Notes under the pieces: generated by a model
What the model saw: the letters and a program-made list of their open reading frames with translations, nothing else
What the model was told of the DNA's origin: nothing
Database searches by the model: none
Assembly: GCF_016916835.1 (NCBI RefSeq)
Contig: NZ_JAFFIX010000009.1
Coordinates: 1 to 64,000 of the forward strand
DNA: 64,000 nucleotides
From: Actinacidiphila bryophytorum
GTDB taxonomy: Bacteria > Actinomycetota > Actinomycetes > Streptomycetales > Streptomycetaceae
Direction: 5' to 3'
Shown: piece by piece, positions 44,816 to 52,327 of the stretch
How positions within the stretch are numbered: the first letter of the stretch is position 1
How the letters are laid out: every line of letters starts with the position of its first letter
Program-made: the position numbers and the translations under genes

Positions 44816-45208
44816 TCAGATCCCCTCGACCGCGATACGGCGATGACAGAGCCGACGCAGGTCGTCCACGTCGCTGGTCACGACCGTCACATCGCCGTGT
44901 TCTGCGTGTGCGGTAGCAGCCAGCATCGGGTCGATGGCGTACTTGTGCCCGTGAAGTCCCTCCGCGACCAGGAGCTTGCTCGCAGCGCGGGCGGTCTCTT
45001 CGGTGATCGGTCGCACCTTGGTGAGGGAGACAGCAAAGTCGAACGCCGCCTGGACAACCTTGGGATCACGCGCCTCGACCAGCGTTGCCGCACTGGTCAC
45101 GATCAGCAGATCGAGGGTGCGAGCGACGTCCAGCCACACCGTCATGTCGCGGTGCCGCCTCGACAGCTTGGACAGGGCTTCGCTGTCCAGAACGAGAGTG
45201 CCGCTCAC
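44816..45208 (-). CDS. vapC: VapC-type PIN toxin
   Basis: 130 residues. LVLDSEALSKLSRR gives the first PIN Asp. TSAATLVEARDPKVVQAAFD has the conserved Glu region, and KYAIDPMLAATAHAEHG plus VVTSDVDDLRRLC carry the two later acidic motifs. PIN toxins cleave RNA with Mg2+ or Mn2+, often tRNA or rRNA, and are neutralised by the antitoxin. It overlaps the vapB end by 4 bp, so antitoxin and toxin are coupled, antitoxin first. Confidence 0.88.
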   Translation of the reverse strand: MSGTLVLDSEALSKLSRRHRDMTVWLDVARTLDLLIVTSAATLVEARDPKVVQAAFDFAVSLTKVRPITEETARAASKLLVAEGLHGHKYAIDPMLAATAHAEHGDVTVVTSDVDDLRRLCHRRIAVEGI

Positions 45209-45486
45209 GCAGCGTCCGCCGGCGAGGCGTCGCCGCGGTGGGCCGCGTGGTGCGCCCGGATTCTCTCGGCGCGTGCCGCCACTTCGGCCTGGTCAAGGGG
45301 ACCGTGTTCGGCCTCGTACTCCGCGATGTAGTCGTCAACGGCCTCACGCTGGAGCTGACGCTGCACGGCTTCCTCGATATATGAGGAGACACCCTGCTTG
45401 CCCGCACGCGAGCGAATCGCCTCCAGGGTCTCGGCGCGCAGCGAAACGCTGGTGACCCGGGTCTTGCCGGGGCGGGGAGTATCCAT
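45205..45486 (-). CDS. vapB: VapB-type RHH antitoxin
   Basis: 93 residues from ATG 45486 (MDTPRPGKTRVTSVSLRAET). The N-terminal part has the ribbon-helix-helix pattern RVTSVSLRAETLEAIRSRAG; the acidic C-terminus binds VapC. The ATG lies only six bases after a TACACT -10 box inside a palindrome, so the message is probably leaderless. An upstream in-frame GTG (45504) lies within the promoter and is not used. Confidence 0.82.
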   Translation of the reverse strand: MDTPRPGKTRVTSVSLRAETLEAIRSRAGKQGVSSYIEEAVQRQLQREAVDDYIAEYEAEHGPLDQAEVAARAERIRAHHAAHRGDASPADAA

Positions 45487-45493
45487 GAGACTA

Positions 45494-45504
45494 GTGTAGT
45501 ACAC
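45494..45504 (-). promoter_or_regulatory. vapBC promoter/operator palindrome
   Basis: GTGTAGTACAC is an 11-bp perfect palindrome overlapping the probable -10 box TACACT, seven bases before the vapB ATG. RHH antitoxins bind such palindromes and repress their own operon. Confidence 0.6.
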
Positions 45505-45625
45505 GATGTGTGAAGCTACGAAAAGGATGCTTTCTGAACGAAAACTCCTTCGGGAACGGTCAGTATTCGGGAGGACCGTTCATGAGGCGTCCGTGAGCCA
45601 CCTAGCCGGTGGAGGGTGGCGCGTG

Positions 45626-45910
45626 ATGACGCGGATGTGGAGCCGGGGAGCACCAGTGGTGGCACTGGACGGCCCAAGCCTGGGCAGGATGCTCGATGAC
45701 GTTGCTGTCGGAAAGATCCAATTACCGGACTTTCAACGTCAGTGGAAGTGGGATCGGCCGGACGGTCCTCGACCTGAGGAGCCGGGAAGCGGAGTGCGCG
45801 CAGGGCTTCTTCCCCCTGAACCTGATCTTCGATGCCGACGGCACCGGCAAGTGGCAGCGTACCTACGTCAGCGCAGCCGAGGACCGGTGGGACATCTGGT
45901 CGGCCTTCCA
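45626..45910 (+). pseudogene. DUF262-type 5' fragment fused to an unknown fragment
   Basis: From ATG 45626 MTRMWSRGAPVVALDGPSLG, RMLDDVAVGKIQLPDFQRQW and KWD are the start of a DUF262 (GmrSD-like) protein, which is seen in DNA-modification-dependent restriction. The family continues with DDEHIRSLIAS, absent here. From about 45745 another frame reads RTVLDLRSREAECAQGFFPL and AAEDRWDIWSAFQGG, unknown to me, and this joins LLM copy B. Three gene pieces are therefore spliced within 300 bp. Confidence 0.6.
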
Positions 45911-45913
45911 GGG

Positions 45914-46115
45914 GGGGCAGGAAGTGTTGCAGCGGGCGGAGAGCCTGGGCTTCCACGCCGCCTACACCTGTGACCACCTGTCGTGGCGGACGGTCAGGGA
46001 AGGGCCGTGGTTCGGGGCCGTTCCGACGCTGACGGCCGCAGCCGCCGTGACGGAGCGGATCCGGTGGGGAACCCTCGTGACGTCGGTCAAGCCGCGTTCA
46101 TGCATCACGGGCTGA
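45914..46115 (+). pseudogene. LLM oxidoreductase 5' stub, copy B
   Basis: Reads QEVLQRAESLGFHAAYTCDH, EGPWFGAVPTLTAAAAVTER and IRWGTLVTSVKPRSCITG. Same family and same C-terminal break as copies A and C, but it lacks the first 20 residues and joins the DUF262 scar instead. The second vapC gene converges on it, 17 bp away. Confidence 0.72.
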
Positions 46116-46131
46116 CCTGCGATTCCGCGGC

Positions 46132-46533
46132 TCATAGGCTGATGAGCCCGATCCGCTTGCCGCACAGTCGGGCCATGTCGACGATGTCCGACGTCAGGAG
46201 GACCACGGGCCCGGTCTGCCGTAGCGCCACCTCCGCGACGGTCGCGTCGATGGCGTACTTGTGCCCGTGCAGGCCCGCCGCCTTGAGTAGCCGCGCCGCT
46301 TCCTTGGCGGCCTGCTCAGTGACCGGCTCCACCTTGACCCGGGACAGTGTCCACTGGAGCCGCGGCATGTTCACGCGGGAGTGGCTGACCTCCACGATGG
46401 TGTTCGCGCTGATGACGAGATCCGCGCCCATCTCGTGGAACACCTTCAGCAGGCCGAGGACTTTCCGGTCCTGGGCGACCCAGGCGGACAGTCCCTCGCT
46501 GTCCAGAACCACGGATTCGATGTGCTGACTCAC
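46132..46533 (-). CDS. vapC: VapC-type PIN toxin, second module
   Basis: 133 residues. SVVLDSEGLSAWVAQDRKVL is the first Asp motif. ISANTIVEVSHSRVNMPRL has the Glu, and HGHKYAIDATVAEVALRQTG with VLLTSDIVDMARLCGKRIGL are the later acidic motifs. It resembles the first VapC (HGHKYAID and the TSD segment) but is only moderately similar overall. The 3' end matches the VapC remnant at 48849, both ending in CGKRIGLI. Confidence 0.88.
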   Translation of the reverse strand: MSQHIESVVLDSEGLSAWVAQDRKVLGLLKVFHEMGADLVISANTIVEVSHSRVNMPRLQWTLSRVKVEPVTEQAAKEAARLLKAAGLHGHKYAIDATVAEVALRQTGPVVLLTSDIVDMARLCGKRIGLISL

Positions 46534-46778
46534 GCGGCGCTCGCGCCGCCCGTGGTCTCCGTCGCCCCCGCGATGCGCGCGCGGGCCTCTGCCAGTTCCT
46601 CTTCACTGAAGGATCCGTGCTCGTCCTCGTAGCTCCGCAGGTCGGCCCCGAGTAGTTGGTGTCTGATCTGACGGGCGACTGCCTCGGCCACATAGCCGGA
46701 GACGTTGTCCGTGAGCTTCTTCAGCTCTGCCACCTGCTCGGTCGGCAGCGTGACCGTGATCCGGGTCGTGTCAGCCAT
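46530..46778 (-). CDS. vapB: VapB-type RHH antitoxin, second module
   Basis: 82 residues from ATG 46778. TTRITVTLPTEQVAELKKLT is the ribbon-helix-helix, followed by an acidic C-terminus (SYEDEHGSFSEEELAEARAR). Overlaps the vapC start by 4 bp. The first 10-20 residues show no upstream leader: a TATGCT -10 box lies six bases before the ATG, so it is probably leaderless like the first module. Confidence 0.82.
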   Translation of the reverse strand: MADTTRITVTLPTEQVAELKKLTDNVSGYVAEAVARQIRHQLLGADLRSYEDEHGSFSEEELAEARARIAGATETTGGASAA

Positions 46779-46785
46779 ACCGCGA

Positions 46786-46801
46786 GCATACCGCAGTATG
46801 C
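46786..46801 (-). promoter_or_regulatory. Second vapBC promoter/operator palindrome
   Basis: On the minus strand GCATACTGCGGTATGC: 6-bp perfect arms around TGCG. The right arm carries the -10 TATGCT, six bases before the vapB ATG. The palindrome differs from that of module 1, so each antitoxin probably recognises only its own. Confidence 0.6.
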
Positions 46802-46861
46802 ACGTAAACGCCCTTCTTCTCGGTCGTCTGGTGTGTGGTCTGTGAAGCTACCGGCATGCGC

Positions 46862-48040
46862 TCAGCGCGGCCGAACACGGAGCAGCTCACTGAGCCGGTC
46901 ACCGATCACGGAGACTCCCGGGCGCGGCTCGCTCTCGTAGTACCAGGGTTTGCGTCGGCGCAGCAGGGCGTCGCCGTGCTCGCTCCAGGTGAATCCGGGC
47001 TGCCGCAGGAGTCTGCGGAACACCGTGTCGACGTTCTGCGGGTGTTCGGCGGCCAGACGGCTGATGGGCAGCGGCGTGATCGTCTCCTCGCGCAAGTACG
47101 TGCGGAGCAGGTCCTGGTGGTGCTTGCGGCCCGCGAGGTCGGGGTTGGCGAACAGGTCCAGCAGCGAGCCGTAGTCCGCATAGAAGTTGAGCCCGTCGAC
47201 CTGGTCGTAGATGACGCCGACGGTATCCGAGTCCATCAGTTCAGGCGGCAACGTGAAGAGGGGCAGGTCCGGGTCGGGCCGCCGCTTGCCTCGGGTGGGG
47301 CCGGGCCGTTGCCCGGCGGCAACCTCCCGCTTGTGGCGGTAGTAGGCGTTGATGCGGTCCTCGGCTTCCTGGGGCGCGAGGATCAGTTCGTCGCTGCCGA
47401 AGAACTCGGCGAACGCGACCCGGTCCTCCCGCATCGAGCGCCATCCCTGCTCCACCTTCTCCTGGTTGCGGAAGACCAGGTCGGGCTGGCTGGTGGCCAG
47501 ATCGAGGGCCGCAGCGGCGATCTCCGACGCTGCGGCCCGGGGGTAGAAGGACATCACGCCGGAGACGAGCCATGCGCCGGATACTGTCGCCAGGGGGATC
47601 AACCGGGCGCCGAGAAAGCCTCGCTTGGTGACGCTCCGGAAGGCCGATCGACCGGCGTTGGTGTACGTCCGGTACTCCAGGTCGTCCAGGAGGTTGAGCA
47701 GGTGCAGGCACTCGCCGTCCTTGCCCCGCACCTCGAAGAGCCCCTCCACCGGATCGCGCCACCCGAGGACCGCCTGCCGGTCCGCTTCGGACAGCGCAGT
47801 CCGGCCGGTAACGAAACGGTCGGCGACAGTTCCGCCGTCCGGCAGGCGGTACTCCAGCAGGAAGCGGTCGATGACGTTGATCGCGGTCGCCTCGTCCAAG
47901 GCGCCTTCAGGGCCGGCAGCCTCCGCCAAGAGCGGGGCGAGGAACCGCTCGAAGGCGCGGCCCTCCCCGAACGCGACGAGCTCTTCCTTCAGCTCAGCGC
48001 TGCGCCGCAGGGCATGGGCGAGATCTGGGAAGGTATTCAT
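46862..48040 (-). CDS. Hypothetical protein, 392 residues
   Basis: ATG 48040 has GGAG six bases upstream. Residues about 60-130 hold a helical region with VIDRFLLEYRLPDGG; the middle has RGFLGARLIPLATVSGAWLV, a likely hydrophobic segment, and the C-terminal half ends with LLRRRKPWYYESEPRPG. The only repeated feature is Arg/Glu-rich helices. I do not recognise the family. It is in a region rich in defence genes, which is no proof of a defence role. Codon use is like the core. Confidence 0.55.
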   Translation of the reverse strand: MNTFPDLAHALRRSAELKEELVAFGEGRAFERFLAPLLAEAAGPEGALDEATAINVIDRFLLEYRLPDGGTVADRFVTGRTALSEADRQAVLGWRDPVEGLFEVRGKDGECLHLLNLLDDLEYRTYTNAGRSAFRSVTKRGFLGARLIPLATVSGAWLVSGVMSFYPRAAASEIAAAALDLATSQPDLVFRNQEKVEQGWRSMREDRVAFAEFFGSDELILAPQEAEDRINAYYRHKREVAAGQRPGPTRGKRRPDPDLPLFTLPPELMDSDTVGVIYDQVDGLNFYADYGSLLDLFANPDLAGRKHHQDLLRTYLREETITPLPISRLAAEHPQNVDTVFRRLLRQPGFTWSEHGDALLRRRKPWYYESEPRPGVSVIGDRLSELLRVRPR

Positions 48041-48083
48041 GTCGTGCTCCGATGTGCTTCGGCTCTCGTCCGGGTCCGCTTCC

Positions 48084-48407
48084 TCAGCATCCGGCCCAGC
48101 GTCGGTACGCCTCGACCCAGTGCGCCCCGTCCGGAGGCGGTTCCGGCAGGGGCAGTTCAGCCAGGCCGATGTCCTGCCGGAACTCCTCCCGGACGCAACG
48201 AGCAACCATGCGGAAGTCGTTAGTGAGGTCGATCTCGACCACTGTCACCTCGACGCCCAGGACGGTCGTGGCGAAAGGAACCGTCAGGTGCTCATCAATG
48301 GCCGCCAGGAATCCGTTGACCGCCTCGATCTCGTCGTACGTGTCGACGGTTGCTTCCCCGATCAGCGCGTCCAGTTCGGCGCCTCCCCTTGTGCTCACCT
48401 CAGCCAC
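48084..48407 (-). CDS. CcbP-like small protein (calcium-binding protein family)
   Basis: 107 residues. GGAELDALIGEATVDTYDEI, VNGFLAAIDEHLTVPFATTV and LGVEVTVVEIDLTND match the pattern of the small acidic CcbP/PF11535 group, which binds Ca2+ in cyanobacteria. Ends WVEAYRRWAGC. It probably forms a unit with the upstream hypothetical gene (44-bp gap). The family call is from memory and moderate. Confidence 0.55.
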   Translation of the reverse strand: MAEVSTRGGAELDALIGEATVDTYDEIEAVNGFLAAIDEHLTVPFATTVLGVEVTVVEIDLTNDFRMVARCVREEFRQDIGLAELPLPEPPPDGAHWVEAYRRWAGC

Positions 48408-48583
48408 GATAGCGACCGGTGCGTGTTCGGTGGGCCGCGTTCCTGTGACAGTGGCTGAACGGTTCCGTGCGCCGACGACTTGCGGGCAGGCTGAAGCGCG
48501 GTGGCGTCCGACACAGGACCGCCGGCACGGCGCATCCGTGCTTCCGTCTCTGCCGCGCGTCCCTTGCTCGTAAGGTCGTCCCC

Positions 48584-48832
48584 ATGCGACTGAGCACTGT
48601 GATCCTCCCCATCTACCACTGGGCCGACGAGGGGCGGGAGGTGCGGCAGCGAGCGGAAAGCCTCGGCTTCCACGCGGCCTATACGTACGACCACCTGTCG
48701 TGGCGCACCTTCAGGGACGGGCCGTGGTTCGGGGCCGTGCCGACGCTGACGGCCGCTGCGGCCGTCACCGAGCGGGTACGGCTCGGCACCCTCGTGACGT
48801 CAGTCAAGCCTCGTTCACGCATCACAGCCTGA
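48584..48832 (+). pseudogene. LLM oxidoreductase 5' stub, copy C
   Basis: The start ATG 48584 is kept: MRLSTVILPIYHWADEGREV, FHAAYTYDHLSWRTFRDGPW, VRLGTLVTSVKPRSRITA. Same 249 bases as copy A and same break after LVTS. DNA differs from copies A and B at many third positions, so the copies are not recent duplicates. Confidence 0.75.
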
Positions 48833-48848
48833 CCTGCGGTTCTGCGGC

Positions 48849-48968
48849 TCAGAGGCCGATGAGCCCGATCCGCTTGCCACACAGGCGGGCCATGTCGTCG
48901 ATGTCGGACGTCAGAAGGACGACGGGGCCGGACTCCCGTAGGGCTGCTTCCGCTACGGGAGCGTCGCA
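48849..48968 (-). pseudogene. VapC C-terminal remnant
   Basis: About 40 residues, DAPVAEAALRESGPVVLLTS then DIDDMARLCGKRIGLIGL and stop, match the second VapC (VAEVALRQTGPVVLLTSDIV). The PIN N-terminal half and vapB are missing. The break at about 48968 is 46 bp before the large methylase gene, so the island to its right was inserted here or the intervening part was deleted. Confidence 0.75.
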
Positions 48969-49013
48969 AGTTACGAACAGCATCCAACGACCCCATCGAG
49001 CCGCCGCGAACCG

Positions 49014-51926
49014 TCAGCCGTGGATCCACTTCCTTAGAGCAAAATGGATTGTATCGCTTTCCAGTTCGTGCCCCCTGTCGAGGCTCTTCAGGAACGCACT
49101 GGAGCCGCCCAGTTTATCCGGGTAGTAGAGCTCTGGCGCTAGGCATCTCGGGCAGTCACCGAGAATACAAAAGGGTGACATTGGGATTACTTCACCCTGA
49201 CGAGTAAGCATGTACAAGCTATTGTCGGCCAAGGGATTCATAGTTTCGAATTCCAGTGGCTCGAAATCTGGATGATCCCCCATGAGAGCAAGACCTGAAA
49301 CTTCGTATTTTCCGGCGTCCGGCAGCCAGCTCAGCCTGTCCGCGTGGACCCATCGAATACCTGCGAGGAAGGTGCTCGCGGAAAGGCTGCGGAGCATCAG
49401 CTCCTGCAGCACATCCAAGCTGCGCTCGATTTCAGCCCGCGTTCGGGGGCCCGCTCCGTGGCGGATCTTGTTCCTCACGGATACAAGGGCGGAAAGGTCC
49501 GACATAAGTCCTTTCCCGCCCTTCTTCGAAGCTGTGGCCTCGGCGAGGCCCGCCGCAGTGTCGCTGCTTTCTCGGGCGTCTGCACCGACGGCTCTGATGA
49601 CCCCCACCCAGTGCCCCAGGGATGCTCCGCCTTCGGACACAGACTCTGCCCACTTAGCGATCTCCGGAATATTCTGACGACCCCTGTGAGTGGCGAGGGC
49701 GAGGGAGACGATTCCGAGGGAGAGGATCAAGGACTCGATGCATTGCAGCGCGGCCTCGTGCTTCTCCGGCAAAGTCAGGCTGTGTTTGAATTTCCGGACG
49801 GCCCGGGCAGTAGCATAGGGATATGTCTCTTGGAAGATCCGATACGGCTCGCTCTGCTTTCGCAGGCTCTGTGCAGTGAGCGAACTCAGGTCGGCAGCCT
49901 GTTCCAGCCGGATCCGCCGTTCATTCTTCGAACTGGTCTCGAAAATGCTCAATTTGGACCGCCGGAGTGCGAGCTGGATGTTGCTGGCCTCCTCAACGCC
50001 TTCTCGCAGCCGGGAGATCGCCGTGCGGATGGACTCGAAGTCGCCGTCGCACGCGGGAACAAGAATCTCCGCCAAATCCCGTCGACGAATCCTTGGGATT
50101 ACCCCGTATCGGCGAAACTGCTGCTCCGCCTGCGGGCTCGAAAGGTACTCAGCAAGATATTCCGGAGGAACGACTTCGCGTGTCACCCTGATAACGAGGA
50201 GTCCTTGCCCAGCTTGAACGCCTTCATATTCTTGGGGAAGGACTGTCCAATGGCGCGCCTCTGCGAGATCGCGCCCGACGACATCACCCCGCTGGAGTCG
50301 GTAGCGCGGTTCCTTTTCATTAGTTCGCACGGGCAGCGAGTCGGTTTCGGGCAGCTTGGCTGCCAGCAGAGACGGGTGGAGTACCCTCATCCCGATGCCG
50401 GCTCCATGCGACTCAGAGGGCGTTCTATCGATTTCGGCTGCCGGAATCAGTCCGGGGTAGATCTCAGCAAAGTCGCCGAGCCGCCAGCCCTCCCCCTGGG
50501 CTATCTTCTTCACTTCATGAAGCCCTCTGTAGCGGTTGATGCTGAGTTCGTATTCGTGGGCGGCGATGTCAGCCTTTGACACACGGAAGCTCTGTTCACT
50601 CGGCTTTCGCTTCCGCTCCGAGTCATTCCGCTGCGCCCAGCGCCGGAGCACATCCGGCAGATTGTTCTTGCTGTGCTCTGCCGCACTGAGCTCACCCTCG
50701 TGTGGCACGGGGCCCAGTCTTCCCGGCGCAAGCAGAGGAGCGCGCCGATCATCGAGACTCCAGCCGTCTGCGGTGACGTCGTAGAACCAAACACTGTCAG
50801 TGCCGCCGCTGTCGGTCCTGGTGAAGAAGAGAATGGCAGTCGCAATTCCGGCGTAGGGCTTGAAAGCACCTCCCGGCAGTTTCACCACTGCGTCAACCTT
50901 ATGGCTCTCGACCAGGAGCCTCCGCAGGTCCTTATGGGCCTTGGTAGACCCGAAGAGAACGCCATCAGGAACGATGACGGCAGCCCGACCGCCAGGCTTG
51001 AGAAGTTGCAGGACCAAGGCCAGGAACAGAAGCTCTGTCTTTTTCGTGACGACGACAGCCTGCAGGTCAGCCGCAGTGGCATCGTAATTCAGACTTCCAG
51101 CGAAGGGAGGATTAGCTAGGACCAGCGAGTATTTCCCCCACTCGCCCGCCAGACCCTCAGAAAGCGAGTCGAGGTACCGGATATCCGGGTTCGCGATCGA
51201 GTGCAGCAGCATGTTCATGCTGGCGATCCGGAGCATGGTGCGATCCAGATCAAATCCGTGAAATATTCCTTCATCGACGGGAACAGCCTCGTCTTCCAGC
51301 TGTGAGTTGCCCTTCCTGCCTTTCAGGTACTCGGCACTGGCGACGAGGAACCCTGCTGTTCCGCATGCCGGATCGACGATCTCGTCTGCTGGGTCCGGAG
51401 CAATCATCTCAACCATTAGCTGCATGATGTGTGGGGGAGTTCGAAACTGGCCTAGGTGGCCGACGGCAGAAACCCTGCTAAGCATGTACTCGTACATTCG
51501 GCCAGCGGTACCGAAATCAGCGAGGGAGATCTCTTCGAGCGCGGAAACAACCCGCGCAAGAAGGCTAGGCGTAGAAATGGTGAAGCGGGCGCCTTGAAGG
51601 TGCCGGGAGTACGTCGACTCCCGAGGTCCTTGGTCCCTGAGCCAGGGGAATACATCATCTCGAATGGTGGCCAGCATCTGCTGGGGGACCTGATTGGTGA
51701 AGTGGGACCAGCGAAGCCCCGAGGTCTCCGGGGTATAGATCGGGTCCTCAACCGGCTTGCCCGTTCGGGCGGCCTTGTCTTCCTTGGCTGTCTGAACGTC
51801 GTCCAGCCAGCGGACGAACATCAGCAAGGTGACTTGCTCGATGACTTCCAGTGGGTTCGAGATCCCTCCGGACCAGAAGGCGTCCCAGAGTCGGTCGATC
51901 TTGGTCCTGAGCTCTGCTGTCGCCAC
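49014..51926 (-). CDS. HsdM-like N6-adenine methylase fused to specificity, HEPN-like and zinc-ribbon regions
   Basis: 970 residues from GTG 51926. N-terminus LRTKIDRLWDAFWSGGISNP, then the type I methylase (HsdM) helical domain. SAM motif VDPACGTAGFLVASA (about 181-195) and catalytic NPPF in LANPPFAGS (about 272-280). Residues about 480-660 look like an HsdS target-recognition and helix region (WRLGDFAEIYPGLIP; QGLLVIRVTREVVPPEY). Residues about 805-835 carry LVSVRNKIRHGAG, the R-x4-H motif of HEPN RNases. The last 60 hold CILGDCPRCLAPELYY, a zinc ribbon. No helicase or endonuclease subunit is adjacent. Could methylate host DNA, with HEPN as effector. The fusion is unusual; function inferred. 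Confidence 0.8.
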   Translation of the reverse strand: MATAELRTKIDRLWDAFWSGGISNPLEVIEQVTLLMFVRWLDDVQTAKEDKAARTGKPVEDPIYTPETSGLRWSHFTNQVPQQMLATIRDDVFPWLRDQGPRESTYSRHLQGARFTISTPSLLARVVSALEEISLADFGTAGRMYEYMLSRVSAVGHLGQFRTPPHIMQLMVEMIAPDPADEIVDPACGTAGFLVASAEYLKGRKGNSQLEDEAVPVDEGIFHGFDLDRTMLRIASMNMLLHSIANPDIRYLDSLSEGLAGEWGKYSLVLANPPFAGSLNYDATAADLQAVVVTKKTELLFLALVLQLLKPGGRAAVIVPDGVLFGSTKAHKDLRRLLVESHKVDAVVKLPGGAFKPYAGIATAILFFTRTDSGGTDSVWFYDVTADGWSLDDRRAPLLAPGRLGPVPHEGELSAAEHSKNNLPDVLRRWAQRNDSERKRKPSEQSFRVSKADIAAHEYELSINRYRGLHEVKKIAQGEGWRLGDFAEIYPGLIPAAEIDRTPSESHGAGIGMRVLHPSLLAAKLPETDSLPVRTNEKEPRYRLQRGDVVGRDLAEARHWTVLPQEYEGVQAGQGLLVIRVTREVVPPEYLAEYLSSPQAEQQFRRYGVIPRIRRRDLAEILVPACDGDFESIRTAISRLREGVEEASNIQLALRRSKLSIFETSSKNERRIRLEQAADLSSLTAQSLRKQSEPYRIFQETYPYATARAVRKFKHSLTLPEKHEAALQCIESLILSLGIVSLALATHRGRQNIPEIAKWAESVSEGGASLGHWVGVIRAVGADARESSDTAAGLAEATASKKGGKGLMSDLSALVSVRNKIRHGAGPRTRAEIERSLDVLQELMLRSLSASTFLAGIRWVHADRLSWLPDAGKYEVSGLALMGDHPDFEPLEFETMNPLADNSLYMLTRQGEVIPMSPFCILGDCPRCLAPELYYPDKLGGSSAFLKSLDRGHELESDTIHFALRKWIHG

Positions 51927-52327
51927 GCATCTGAGGCTATCCGACTTCTCCGGCTGCTGGGCGGTCTCCAGTGGAAGGGCCTGATCAACAGTCAGAACGC
52001 GCTGGACACTCCCAAGCCGCGCCCGCCATCCCTCTACCCCGCCTCCTGACCCACCGCCGTCGCATCGAACTCGGCATCACGGCCTAACCTGCACGAACGG
52101 CAATCACTACCGGGGAACAACAGGCACATCTCAGGACCTCACAGCCACGCGGCCAGTACCTGCGCCAGAACTGGCGCCGGACGGTCCCGGCGAGGCTAGA
52201 GGGGCTTGCTGCTGGTTCCGTCGTGTTGGTTGACGGCCAAACGGTCTGTGTAACACCGCGCCTAGGGTTGGCGGAAGTGATGTCCACTTTGGGCATGGCA
52301 ACCTTCTGGACACACCCAAACCTGGGG
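51927..52327. other. 401-bp intergenic gap
   Basis: No recognisable gene or repeat. It must hold the promoter of the methylase gene, with the likely -10 box TAGCCT 16 bp before the GTG, and the end of the nuclease gene. Confidence 0.4.
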
